From Bacteroidales bacterium UBA1181 (GTDB lineage: Bacteria; Bacteroidota; Bacteroidia; Bacteroidales; Paludibacteraceae): 64,000 nt of DNA. A program made the translations under genes and the position numbers. Shown here in pieces: positions 44,676-53,458 of this stretch. The notes under the pieces were generated by a model. That model was given only the letters and a program-made list of their open reading frames with translations, made no database searches and was not told where the DNA came from. Every line of letters begins with the position of its first letter. Within the stretch, counting starts at the first letter, position 1. The stretch lies in contig DBYR01000038.1 in NCBI GenBank assembly GCA_002310215.1, positions 1 to 64,000 on the forward strand, in the 5' to 3' direction.

Positions 44676-44811
44676 CGCATCAAATATTAAACAAACAAAT
44701 CATAGGGCGCTTAACTTTGGCAAAGGAGGAAAGAATCACATAGAACTATCAATCAGCCATTTACAACAAAACTCAAGTATAGGTTAACAACAGACGCATC
44801 GATCCGCCACA

Positions 44812-44846
44812 AAAAAAAGAGACAGACAAACATCCATCTCTTTTTT
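44812..44846 (-). terminator. Terminator after tRNA-Asp
   Basis: On the minus strand AAAAGAGA pairs with TCTCTTTT around a 13-base loop, and the 3' arm runs into further T. Confidence 0.65.
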
Positions 44847-44847
44847 G

Positions 44848-44921
44848 CGGTGCGGACGGGACTCGAACCCGTGACCCCATGCGTGACAGGCATGTATTCT
44901 AACCAGCTGAACTACCGTACC
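44848..44921 (-). tRNA. tRNA-Asp (anticodon GTC)
   Basis: The 74-base minus-strand cloverleaf has D-arm GTTCAGCTGGTTAGAAT, anticodon loop CTGTCAC (GUC), T-arm ACGGG-TTCGAGT-CCCGT and discriminator G. Acceptor strands GGTACGG and CCGCACC leave an A-C mismatch at the 4:69 pair. No encoded CCA. Confidence 0.92.
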
Positions 44922-44951
44922 ATCAACAATCGATTTCTCCCGATTGCGTTG

Positions 44952-44981
44952 CAAAGGTAAGCATAAATTTCGTTCCAACAA
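44952..44981 (-). promoter_or_regulatory. Promoter of tRNA-Asp
   Basis: On the minus strand TTG (44979-44981), a 19-base spacer and TACCTTTG (44952-44959), continuing CAACGCAA. Confidence 0.7.
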
Positions 44982-45083
44982 ATATCCCACCATTTTTTTT
45001 CAAAGATTTTTCACACACAATTTTTGTCAAAAAGAAACGTTATCTTTACGGAAGAAACAAAAAGCATAAGAGAGAAGGGGAAG

Positions 45084-45866
45084 ATGGAACTAACTGACAC
45101 GCACTCACACCTTTACGAAGACGAGTTCAAGGAAGACAGGGACGAAGTCATCCAACGACTGAAAGAAAAACACGTCACACAGGTGTATCTGCCGAACATA
45201 GACAACGAAAGCATCGACAAGATGCTCCAGCTATACCGCAGCGACAAACAGTTATTCCACATCATGATGGGGCTCCACCCCACCAGTGTGAAGGAAGATT
45301 ACAAGGAGATGGTCGACCTGATATGGGGAAGACTGAGCGAAGAGGAGATTTGCGCCATCGGAGAAATCGGCATAGACCTATACTGGGACAAGACATATCT
45401 CAAGGAACAAACCGAAGCGTTTGAGATACAGGTGGATTGGGCGGTGCGGCAAGGCTATCCAATAGTCATACACACCCGCAAAGCCTTCGAGGAGACATTT
45501 CATTCGCTAAAGAAGTTCGACAAAAACAAGTTGCGAGGCATATTCCACTGCTATTCGGGGTCGAAGGAGATAGCAGAAGAGATATTCAAAATAGGGGATT
45601 TCAGCATAGGTGTCGGAGGCGTGTTAACCTTCAAGAACGCAGGGTTAGCACAGGTCGTCAAGGAGATACCCTTGGAGAAAATAGTACTGGAAACAGACTG
45701 CCCCTATCTCACGCCAGCACCATACAGGGGGCAAAGGAACGAGTCGTCGTACGTCTACTACGTAGCGGAGAAACTAGCAGAGATAAAAGGGGTAAGTTTA
45801 GAGGAAATCGCAGAGGCAACCACACGCAACGCCAGAAATATTTTCGGCAGGAAGCCTTTTCTATAA
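45084..45866 (+). CDS. TatD-family metal-dependent hydrolase
   Basis: A 260-residue TIM-barrel hydrolase of the TatD DNase family. The metal site is seen at the N-terminus (TDTHSHLYEDEF, about 4-15), with further ligands in AIGEIGIDLYWD (about 92-103), VIHTRKAFEE and GIFHCYSGS (about 163-171), and ETDCPYLTPAPYRGQRNE near residues 210-227. E. coli TatD has 3'-5' exonuclease activity; the substrate here is not certain. The ATG at 45084 was chosen after an AGAAGGGG-like site; a TTG at 45024 is also in frame but less likely. It leads the set TatD - FAH - porU. Confidence 0.92.
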   Translation: MELTDTHSHLYEDEFKEDRDEVIQRLKEKHVTQVYLPNIDNESIDKMLQLYRSDKQLFHIMMGLHPTSVKEDYKEMVDLIWGRLSEEEICAIGEIGIDLYWDKTYLKEQTEAFEIQVDWAVRQGYPIVIHTRKAFEETFHSLKKFDKNKLRGIFHCYSGSKEIAEEIFKIGDFSIGVGGVLTFKNAGLAQVVKEIPLEKIVLETDCPYLTPAPYRGQRNESSYVYYVAEKLAEIKGVSLEEIAEATTRNARNIFGRKPFL

Positions 45867-45878
45867 GGCATAAAAACG

Positions 45879-45886
45879 TATATTTG
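45879..45886 (+). promoter_or_regulatory. -7 box upstream of FAH gene
   Basis: TATATTTG, 19 bases before the ATG at 45906. No clear -33. Confidence 0.4.
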
Positions 45887-45905
45887 TATAATAAAAGACA
45901 AAAGC

Positions 45906-46517
45906 ATGAAGATCATTGCAGTTGGATGGAACTATGCGGACCACAGCAAGGAACTGAATCCTTCGCAGTTGCCGGAACATCCGGTCATATTCATGAAACC
46001 GGAGACGGCGCTATTGAAGGACAACAAGCCGTTCTACCTTCCCGACTTCTCGGGACGGATCGACTACGAGTGCGAGGTGGTGGTACGCATATCCAAGATG
46101 GGGAAAAACATTTCAAAGAAATTCGCCAACCGTTATTATGACGAGATAGGGTTAGGCATCGACTTCACAGCCAGGGACTTACAGAACGAGTTCAAGGCGA
46201 ACGGCTCACCATGGGAGATATGCAAGGGTTTCGACAACTCCGCACCAGTGAGCGAATTCATCAGCAAAGAAGGGTACGATGTAAACAACCTGCACTTCTC
46301 GCTCAAGAAAAACGGAGAGACCGTACAAAGCGGAGACACCGCCGACATGGTCTTCAGCATCGACGAAATCATCGAATACGTAAGCAAGTTCTTCACGTTG
46401 AAGACAGGAGACCTGATCTTCACCGGCACGCCAGTCGGTGTGGGGCCCGTCAGCATCAACGACCGCTTAGAAGGTTACATCGAAGAAAAGAAAATGTTCC
46501 AATTCGACATATTGTAA
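45906..46517 (+). CDS. Fumarylacetoacetate hydrolase-family protein
   Basis: A 203-residue single-domain FAH-fold enzyme. Metal-binding residues fit the family: DYECEVVVRI (about 53-62, with the Glu pair), DFTARDLQ near residue 88 and TGTPVGVGPV near residues 178-187. Short members such as this act on 2-keto-diacids, for example oxaloacetate decarboxylation or acylpyruvate hydrolysis, so the exact substrate is open. It lies 39 bases after the tatD-like gene and 12 bases before porU. Confidence 0.9.
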   Translation: MKIIAVGWNYADHSKELNPSQLPEHPVIFMKPETALLKDNKPFYLPDFSGRIDYECEVVVRISKMGKNISKKFANRYYDEIGLGIDFTARDLQNEFKANGSPWEICKGFDNSAPVSEFISKEGYDVNNLHFSLKKNGETVQSGDTADMVFSIDEIIEYVSKFFTLKTGDLIFTGTPVGVGPVSINDRLEGYIEEKKMFQFDIL

Positions 46518-46529
46518 AATAGAACGATC

Positions 46530-49500
46530 ATGAAAACAAGACAGTTGATTCACACTATCATAGCATGCATAACCGCATTATCCGCAACACTCACCGTCAA
46601 TGCGGCCACCTATGCGGAGCACTCAGTTCTCGCAAACGGTTCTTGGGTCAAAATCAAGGTGGCGGAGACCGGCGTATGCAAGCTCACCTACGAACAGATT
46701 AGAGGAATGGGCTTCAACGACCCACAAAAAGTACATGTGTACGGCTACGGAGGCGAAAAATTGAACGAGGATTTCGGACAGCCTAAAATCGACGATTTAA
46801 ACGAGGTACCCATTTACGACTCGGAATCGGCCATCTATTTCTACGCTCAAGGTCCACGGAAATGGAACTACAGGGGGATAAACAGCAGACACATTTTTGA
46901 CGTAACGACCAACCCCTACTCCTTTTACGGTTATTACTTCCTGACCAGCAATAACGAGGACAGGAATCTAATCACCCAAGCGCCACTTGTGGAAAGCGAC
47001 GAGAACGAGACGGAGATAGACAACTACATGGAGCACATCTGCCACAAGAAAGAGGAAATCAACCTCGTCTATTCCGGCACAGGATGGGTAAGCGACCAAA
47101 CACCAATGAACAAATCTCTCAGTTTAGAGTTCACCGTGCCCGACATCGACATCTACGAGTTAGGCAGTCTCTATCTCAGTTTAGTCGCACATTCCGATAA
47201 GAAAAGCACAGGGAAAATCACCTTTGCGGGGGAGAGCAGCGAAATAGAGTTTCCTCTCAGCGGGAACGGAGTATCCGCCATGTCTTCAGAAAAGACGATA
47301 ACATGGTTGCCCTCCCAAGAGAAAAACAAGCTCATCATCTCATACCTTGCAATAAACGGGACGGACAATCTTTGGGTAGAACAAATCGTGCTGAGCGCCT
47401 TCAGGAAATTAAAAATGAATGATGGGATCATGTACTTCCGCAACCCCAACACAGAGGCGGGAGGCACATACAAGTACAACATCGCTGGCGCCACATCCAA
47501 AACGATGGTATGGAACATCTCCGACCCCCAACAAGTGACAAGCGTACGCACAGAAAATGGAGAAGCCGGATTGTCATTCAGAAGAAAGCCCACACGGATG
47601 GAAGAATTCGTGGCATTTGACCCGAACAGCTCCAAACTCGTCAAAGCCGAAGCGGTCGGAAAAATAAGCAATCAAGACCTGCACGCCATCAAAGACGCAG
47701 ACTTCATCATCATATCCAACGAGGCATTCCTCTCCGAGGCGCAAAGATTGGCGAAGATCCATCAAGAGCACGACCATGTCACCACAGCAATCGTCACCCC
47801 AGAGGAGATTTACAATGAATTCTCCTCCGGCACACCAGACGCAAGCGCCATACGTTGGTTCCTGAAGATGTTCTACGACAGGGGGGAATACAACAAGCAA
47901 GTGCTTCTATTCGGAGATGGCAGCTACGACAACAGAGCTATCACAAGGAACAACAGCACTGCCATCAACAACTATATAATCACCTACCAAGGAGGCAGCA
48001 AATACGTGGAAGCCAACTCGTATGTCAGTGACGACTATTTCTGCATGCTCGACGACAAAAACAACGGAACTTTGTTACGGCAGATGAAGATGGATTACGG
48101 AATTGGAAGGCTCCCCGTATCGACCATCGGACAAGCCACCAACATAGTGAACAAAGTAGAGAAATACCTCACAGAGAACAAATACGGCAAATGGAGGGAT
48201 AAAGCGTTCCTCATCGCCGACGACAACGAGGAAGCGACCGATGCAGGCCGATACAATAAATTCTTCGGATATTCGGACAACATCGGCAAGATAATACGGC
48301 AGAACGACTCATCCATAGAGATCCAAAAAGTCCACTTCGACTCGTACACAAGAATCACAGGATCCAACGGAAACAGATATCCCGAAGTCGAGGAAATCCT
48401 CAGCAAGAGCATCCAAGACGGCATCCTTATTCTGAACTATATCGGGCACAGTGGAGAATTGGCATGGTCCGCCGAGAGAGTATTCACCCAAAACCAAGCC
48501 GCCACCATGTTCAACGACAAGCAAGGATTTTGGTTCACGGCAAGTTGTAGGTTCGCAGTATTCGACAACACGTCGAGCTCATCCGGAGAAGACCTTATAT
48601 TAAACCCGAACGGAGGAGCGCTGACACTTTTCAGCGCCGCCAGAACCGTATACGACGGGCAGAACGACAACCTAAACAGAGCCTACGCACAAGAATTGTT
48701 CAAGAGAGACCCGAACAACAAGTTACCTATACCAATCGGTGACATTTGCAAAAACGCGAAAAATGTATTGGAAAACGACTCCAATAAGTTATCATATACG
48801 TTGTTAGGCGATCCGATGCTAAGGATCTGTTATCCGAAAGGCGATGTCCTGACCGACTCCATCATCCTAATAGGAGGAACAAGCACAGACACGATCCATG
48901 CTCTTTCTGAAGTGAAGGTTTACGGACACATAGAAGACGAGCAAGGCAACTTCATGGACAATTTCAACGGCACATTGGACATCACCCTATACGACAAGGA
49001 AGTCACGCTAAGCACAAAAGGCAATAAATTCGAGACAGAGGAGGAGAAAGAAAAGAACAAGCACAGGTACAGCGACAGGCCAAACGTCCTGTTCTCCGGC
49101 AAAACGGAAGTGGACAACGGTTATTTCTCCTTTGTATTCAAGGTGCCGAAAGACATCAACTACAACTACGGGACAGGTAGGCTACACTACTATGCCGTGG
49201 ACGAAACCATCGACTACGACGCAGATGGCAGCTCGGAGAAATTCATCATCGGAGGAAGCAGCGAGAACAACGCAAAAGACGACTGCGGACCAAGCATTAC
49301 GTTATACGTAAACCACAAAGCGTTCATGTCTGGCGACAAAGTCAACAACACACCAGTACTCTACGCTGAAATCAGCGATGAAAACGGCATAAACTCGTCA
49401 GGTAGCGGTATTGGACATGACATCACGTTGACCATCAACGACAGCAAAACGCCAACGATACTGAACAAGAACTTCTCATACAACATGGGCAGTTACACAA

Positions 49501-49940
49501 ATGGTTCAATCGACTATCAATTCCCAACGCTCGATCCTGGTCATTACACCGCCACACTCAAGATTTGGGACCTGCTGAACAACTCATCGCAAAAAAGCAT
49601 AGAGTTCTTTGTGGACAAGGAAATCGAAATCCGGACAGACAAAGTCACAATCATGCCTGCCTGCGCACAAGAGAAAGCCACCATAAAGGTAACACACGAT
49701 ATGCCGCTCACTATTCAAAAATATAGATTTGTCATTTACAACAGTATAGGCATAATCGTTCAAGAGACTGAAATGACACAGGAGAGGATTTCTCAAGACC
49801 ACACATGGGAATGGAATCTGGAAAACACCAACGGGCAAAGGGTTCCCAAAGGCACATACTTAGTCAGAGTCGAGTACGAGACAAAGGATGGAGACTATAT
49901 CGGATTGACACAAAAAATGATTGTGGCATCTGAAAAATGA
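46530..49940 (+). CDS. porU: Type IX secretion system sortase PorU (C25 family)
   Basis: A surface cysteine protease that removes C-terminal sorting domains from type IX cargo and attaches the protein to anionic LPS. The 1136-residue protein has a signal peptide (about 1-25), an N-terminal beta domain with VHVYGYGGE, and a gingipain-type caspase-like domain. The catalytic residues are His640 in YIGHSGELAW and Cys673 in FTASCRFAVFD. Their 33-residue spacing equals that recalled for P. gingivalis PorU (H657/C690). A C-terminal Ig-like FlgD-type domain follows, with NGQRVPKGTYLVRVEY. Usually porV follows porU; here a Crp-like regulator follows instead. It would process cargo such as the giant protein at 33.6 kb. 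Confidence 0.93.
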   Translation: MKTRQLIHTIIACITALSATLTVNAATYAEHSVLANGSWVKIKVAETGVCKLTYEQIRGMGFNDPQKVHVYGYGGEKLNEDFGQPKIDDLNEVPIYDSESAIYFYAQGPRKWNYRGINSRHIFDVTTNPYSFYGYYFLTSNNEDRNLITQAPLVESDENETEIDNYMEHICHKKEEINLVYSGTGWVSDQTPMNKSLSLEFTVPDIDIYELGSLYLSLVAHSDKKSTGKITFAGESSEIEFPLSGNGVSAMSSEKTITWLPSQEKNKLIISYLAINGTDNLWVEQIVLSAFRKLKMNDGIMYFRNPNTEAGGTYKYNIAGATSKTMVWNISDPQQVTSVRTENGEAGLSFRRKPTRMEEFVAFDPNSSKLVKAEAVGKISNQDLHAIKDADFIIISNEAFLSEAQRLAKIHQEHDHVTTAIVTPEEIYNEFSSGTPDASAIRWFLKMFYDRGEYNKQVLLFGDGSYDNRAITRNNSTAINNYIITYQGGSKYVEANSYVSDDYFCMLDDKNNGTLLRQMKMDYGIGRLPVSTIGQATNIVNKVEKYLTENKYGKWRDKAFLIADDNEEATDAGRYNKFFGYSDNIGKIIRQNDSSIEIQKVHFDSYTRITGSNGNRYPEVEEILSKSIQDGILILNYIGHSGELAWSAERVFTQNQAATMFNDKQGFWFTASCRFAVFDNTSSSSGEDLILNPNGGALTLFSAARTVYDGQNDNLNRAYAQELFKRDPNNKLPIPIGDICKNAKNVLENDSNKLSYTLLGDPMLRICYPKGDVLTDSIILIGGTSTDTIHALSEVKVYGHIEDEQGNFMDNFNGTLDITLYDKEVTLSTKGNKFETEEEKEKNKHRYSDRPNVLFSGKTEVDNGYFSFVFKVPKDINYNYGTGRLHYYAVDETIDYDADGSSEKFIIGGSSENNAKDDCGPSITLYVNHKAFMSGDKVNNTPVLYAEISDENGINSSGSGIGHDITLTINDSKTPTILNKNFSYNMGSYTNGSIDYQFPTLDPGHYTATLKIWDLLNNSSQKSIEFFVDKEIEIRTDKVTIMPACAQEKATIKVTHDMPLTIQKYRFVIYNSIGIIVQETEMTQERISQDHTWEWNLENTNGQRVPKGTYLVRVEYETKDGDYIGLTQKMIVASEK

Positions 49941-49991
49941 ACAAAAAGAAACGCAGAGGAAAGAAAATAACATTTTTTCACAAAAAAGTTA

Positions 49992-49999
49992 TACATTCG
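49992..49999 (+). promoter_or_regulatory. -7 box upstream of Crp-family gene (TTCG variant)
   Basis: TACATTCG, continuing CGAT, 34 bases before the ATG at 50034; no -33 TTG at standard spacing. Confidence 0.45.
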
Positions 50000-50033
50000 C
50001 GATAATAATGTTATTGAACATATTTTGAACGGA

Positions 50034-50735
50034 ATGATAAAAAAAGGAGAACAAGAGAATCTGAGCATAGAGGAGGTCTCAAGTGTGTGGAATGTGCTAA
50101 CGGAGGATCAACTGACTTATCTTAAGGCAAATTACATCGTACGCAGGTATAAGAAGAATGAAATCGTTTACTGCGAGGGCGAGACACCGACCCACGTCTT
50201 ATGCGTCGCGAAAGGAAAGTTGAAGATATACCGAATCGGCACGGGAGGAAGAAGCCAGATCGTCAGAATGGTAAAACCAGGAGAAATGCTTGCCTACAGA
50301 GCCATGTTCGCCCAAGAGAATTTCGTAACCAACGCATGTGCGTTCGAGCCATCCGTCATCTACATGATTCCTCAAACGGTCATCCATAATCTAATCGTTC
50401 AAAACAGCGAACTGGCGTGGTACTTCATCCAAAAGCTTTCGACAGACTTAGGCATCGCCGACAAACGCGCGGTAACGCTCACACAGAAACATGTCAGGGG
50501 ACGATTGGCGGAATCGCTCCTTTTCCTGAGAGACAACTACGGCTACGAGGAAGACAATGCGACCATCAACGTCCGATTGTCGAGAGAAGACTTAGCCAGC
50601 CTATCCAACATGACAACATCCAATGCGATACGAACCCTTTCCGGATTAGCGCATGAGAACATCATTGAACTGGAGGGTAGGAAAATCAAAATATTAGACG
50701 AGAAATATCTGATCACATTAAGCAAAATAGGATAA
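50034..50735 (+). CDS. Crp/Fnr-family transcription regulator
   Basis: A 233-residue regulator with an N-terminal cyclic-nucleotide-binding-like beta roll (YKKNEIVYCEGETPTHVLCVAKGKLKIYRIG, about 40-70) and a long dimer helix (about 120-150). The C-terminal winged HTH has LSREDLASLSNMTTSNAIRTLSGL (about 184-207). There is no Fnr-type Cys cluster at the N-terminus, so an oxygen-sensing FeS role is unlikely; the effector is unknown. The ATG at 50034 was preferred over a TTG at 50025. It ends one base before tyrA, so the two are probably one transcript. Confidence 0.92.
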   Translation: MIKKGEQENLSIEEVSSVWNVLTEDQLTYLKANYIVRRYKKNEIVYCEGETPTHVLCVAKGKLKIYRIGTGGRSQIVRMVKPGEMLAYRAMFAQENFVTNACAFEPSVIYMIPQTVIHNLIVQNSELAWYFIQKLSTDLGIADKRAVTLTQKHVRGRLAESLLFLRDNYGYEEDNATINVRLSREDLASLSNMTTSNAIRTLSGLAHENIIELEGRKIKILDEKYLITLSKIG

Positions 50736-50736
50736 T

Positions 50737-51579
50737 ATGACAGTTGGAATAATAGGGTTAGGACTCATTGGCGGTTCAATGGCCATAGACTTACGGAGGA
50801 CAAAATTCGCCGATCATTTCGTCGGCTACGACCAAGCGGATTTAAATGCGCTCACAGCCCAACGAATTGGGTTAGTGGACGAAATATTACCCTACGAGGA
50901 GCTAATCAAGAAAAGCGACCTGATACTGCTCTCCGTACCAGTCAGCGCCGCCACGAGGATATTGTCCGACATCTTGGATAAGATCAATGACGACCAAGTG
51001 GTGGTGGACACCTGCTCCACCAAGGAGAAATTGAACGACTCCGTACATTACCACCCCAAAAGAAAGAACTATGTGGCTTCTCACCCCATGGCCGGTACCG
51101 AGTTTTGTGGTCCATGGGCAGCCGTACCAAACCTATTCGCAGGACGTGCGGGAATCATCTGCAATGCGGAAGATTCAGACCCTAAAGCGATCGAGACAGT
51201 GCGGAAGATGTACGACTGTCTGAACATGCGCGTCATCTACATGAGGGCAGCCCACCATGACGTACACACAGCGTACGTGTCGCACATTTCGCACATCATA
51301 TCCTTCGCCTTAGCGTTGACGGTATTGGACAAAGAAAAGAACGAAAAGAACATCTTTGATTTAGCGTCGGGAGGATTCGCCTCCACAGCCAGATTAGCCA
51401 AGAGTAATGCGGACATGTGGGTACCTATATTCCTACAGAACAAGGAGAACGTGCTCTCCGTATTAGACTCCTACATGGACAAGCTCAATGAATTCAAGAA
51501 TGCATTGAACGAGAACGACGAGGACAAATTAAGGAAATTGATCGACGACGCCAACAGGATAAAAAGGATACTACGATAA
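50737..51579 (+). CDS. tyrA: Prephenate dehydrogenase
   Basis: NAD(P)-dependent oxidative decarboxylation of prephenate to 4-hydroxyphenylpyruvate, the tyrosine branch. The 280-residue protein has an N-terminal Rossmann loop GIIGLGLIGGSMA (about 4-16), the substrate His in SHPMAGTEFCGP (about 114-125) and a helical dimerisation domain with HDVHTAYVSHISH. There is no fused chorismate mutase or ACT domain. It follows the Crp-like gene by one base and ends in a strong terminator. Confidence 0.93.
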   Translation: MTVGIIGLGLIGGSMAIDLRRTKFADHFVGYDQADLNALTAQRIGLVDEILPYEELIKKSDLILLSVPVSAATRILSDILDKINDDQVVVDTCSTKEKLNDSVHYHPKRKNYVASHPMAGTEFCGPWAAVPNLFAGRAGIICNAEDSDPKAIETVRKMYDCLNMRVIYMRAAHHDVHTAYVSHISHIISFALALTVLDKEKNEKNIFDLASGGFASTARLAKSNADMWVPIFLQNKENVLSVLDSYMDKLNEFKNALNENDEDKLRKLIDDANRIKRILR

Positions 51580-51602
51580 CGATAGAGAATCGTCTCATGG
51601 AG

Positions 51603-51634
51603 AAGCGCTTATGCGATTGCATAGGCGCTTTTTT
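51603..51634 (+). terminator. Terminator after tyrA
   Basis: AAGCGCTTATGC pairs with GCATAGGCGCTT around GATT, followed by six T. Confidence 0.88.
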
Positions 51635-51773
51635 ATTGAGTTGGTGCGCATAGAACAGGGAATGCATATCCATGGGCACAGGGAAGAGATTTCGAGGCCC
51701 ACAGACAAAAAAAGAGCCAACATGGCACAACATGAGGAAGGGGCAAGAACCTCAGGAGGAGGGGGTATGAAGA

Positions 51774-51824
51774 CAAAAAAAGCGATGTTTTCTGCAGCGC
51801 CAGAAACGCTAAAGAAAACATCGC
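51774..51824 (-). terminator. Terminator of the exbB-exbD set
   Basis: On the minus strand a perfect 11-bp stem, GCGATGTTTTC with GAAAACATCGC, has a 21-base loop and is followed by a run of seven T. Confidence 0.85.
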
Positions 51825-51864
51825 AATAAATCTAAACTCAGTAATGGTCTAAAAGGCCAACCGA

Positions 51865-52341
51865 TCAATAAGCATTCGCTCTTTCGTTAGCAGTATAATA
51901 GATTTTACGGGCATAAGCCTTACGCAACTCCTGCTTAACATCCGTCACGACACCCATTTTAGTATCCTTATCAACCTTCAAGGAAACGATCATCAAAGGT
52001 TGGTCATTCTCAGGCATCGCATCACGTTTCTGAGCGATATAAGAACCCACATCAGCAGGTTTCTTAGCGAAAGCATCATCCAACTGGACACGAGCTTCTG
52101 TACCATTCTGCTTTTGAAGTTCACGCTTAGGCACACCGATATAGATATACTTTGCCAAAGACTTCTTCTCCAATTTAGTCAACTCAGTTGCCTCAGGCAA
52201 CTTCAAGTCGACCAGCATCGTATTTTCCTTCATGGTTGTTGTCGTCATAAAGAAGAACAACAGCATGAAAATGATATCCGGTAATGAAGCCGTACTAATA
52301 GCAGGCAATCTTTTACCACCTTCTTTACGAAATTTTGCCAT
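51865..52341 (-). CDS. exbD: ExbD/TolR biopolymer transport protein (second copy)
   Basis: A 158-residue protein with one N-terminal helix carrying the essential Asp22 in LPDIIFMLLFFFM and a periplasmic domain to the C-terminus. ExbD couples the proton flow through ExbB to TonB-dependent outer-membrane transport. The start overlaps the stop of the preceding exbD by one base (TAATG). It differs in sequence from its neighbour and has a longer periplasmic part after the helix than many ExbD proteins. Confidence 0.93.
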   Translation of the reverse strand: MAKFRKEGGKRLPAISTASLPDIIFMLLFFFMTTTTMKENTMLVDLKLPEATELTKLEKKSLAKYIYIGVPKRELQKQNGTEARVQLDDAFAKKPADVGSYIAQKRDAMPENDQPLMIVSLKVDKDTKMGVVTDVKQELRKAYARKIYYTANERANAY

Positions 52342-52940
52342 TATTGAGCCCCTCCCGCAGCTTGTCCATAATTCTTCGGCTCAGCCTCAGAAATCTTAAG
52401 TGGATAAAACGTTTTCACAGCATCCTGTTCCTCTTCGGTCAGTTCAGCATACTTACGGCCTGAGAACTTCTTGACAGACAATTCGTTACGAAGCTCATTA
52501 TAAGCCGCCACCAACTCATTTTGGACAGCGATGTAAGCCTGATAAGAAGTACCACGGTCATTCTGCAAAGAGATGACATGTTTAGAAGTGATACTTGATC
52601 TACCAAGCAAAGGTATATCGACAACCTCCTTTTCCGGGAGATTCTCCTTATTGGCAGGGTTAGCGATAAACTCTTTTGCCTTCTCCTTCAACTTAGAAAC
52701 ATCCATCACCTCACCGTTGACCATCAGCTTGTCGCTGCTATTAACAAGAACCAACATGATATTTCTCTTGTTAACCTCAACTTCTTCATTCTTCTCCTTT
52801 TTTTCCACCGGAGGAGGCAAAGTTCTGAACAGACCCTTATCTGTCGCCATGGATGTAGTCACAAGGAAAAAGATAAGCAACAAGAAGGATATATCAGCCA
52901 TTGAGCTTGCATTGATTTCTTGTATTTCTCTTTTTTTCAT
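52341..52940 (-). CDS. exbD: ExbD/TolR biopolymer transport protein (first copy)
   Basis: A 199-residue ExbD with the proton-channel Asp16 in SSMADISFLLLIFFLV, then a Lys/Glu-rich linker (PPVEKKEKNEEVEVNKRN) and a periplasmic domain. The ATG at 52940 was chosen over a TTG at 52949. It is located between a 154-residue membrane protein and the second exbD. Two different ExbD subunits per ExbB suggest a mixed motor complex, an arrangement also recalled from Porphyromonas. Confidence 0.92.
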   Translation of the reverse strand: MKKREIQEINASSMADISFLLLIFFLVTTSMATDKGLFRTLPPPVEKKEKNEEVEVNKRNIMLVLVNSSDKLMVNGEVMDVSKLKEKAKEFIANPANKENLPEKEVVDIPLLGRSSITSKHVISLQNDRGTSYQAYIAVQNELVAAYNELRNELSVKKFSGRKYAELTEEEQDAVKTFYPLKISEAEPKNYGQAAGGAQ

Positions 52941-52952
52941 GACAAGCAAAAA

Positions 52953-53417
52953 TTAGAGTTTCTTAAACAACGAGCTACAAATAGTCGCAAGGAATGCGAT
53001 GGCAGCCAAAATGAAAGAACTAACCATACACATGTTTGTGATTCTGTATACCCAAGGCTCTTGAGAGCCCTCATAACCCGTAATACTCATCTTAGTCGTA
53101 TCTGCTCCGAAATAGGTAATCAGGAGCAACACAGCCAAAACACCGACGAAAATCAAAGGGACCATCACACTCTTTGGATCGTAGCTCAACTTGGACACGA
53201 ACGATTTGATTGCGAATGCGATCGTCACCACTGTCGCCAATATGATGAATGCAAAGGCTAAGCCAATGAATGTGGAGACGAATGAAGGAGCCTCGATTGA
53301 GATTCCGTTGCAGAGATACGATTCTGTGCCACCGCAGAAGAATATCAGCGTGAACACGATCGTCAGAGCAACCAGTCCCCAAAGAATAAACTTAGGAAAA
53401 TTTGATGAATTTTGCAT
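52953..53417 (-). CDS. Conserved membrane protein in exb operon
   Basis: A 154-residue protein with four predicted membrane helices (about 9-28, 46-68, 85-105 and 128-148) and a small extracytoplasmic loop containing CGGTESYLCNG with two Cys that could pair. Family not recognised by motif. Its fixed place between exbB and exbD (41 and 12 bases away) implies a part in the ExbB/ExbD motor or its assembly; that is inference from position only. Confidence 0.85.
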   Translation of the reverse strand: MQNSSNFPKFILWGLVALTIVFTLIFFCGGTESYLCNGISIEAPSFVSTFIGLAFAFIILATVVTIAFAIKSFVSKLSYDPKSVMVPLIFVGVLAVLLLITYFGADTTKMSITGYEGSQEPWVYRITNMCMVSSFILAAIAFLATICSSLFKKL

Positions 53418-53458
53418 TTTGATATCGTTTTATAAGATTCAAAAACACTTTGAACAGA

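Noticed and set aside
44712..44719. TAACTTTG on the plus strand
   Set aside because: A perfect -7 match, but it points at the 3' end of tRNA-Asp (minus strand) and has no gene or -33 TTG.
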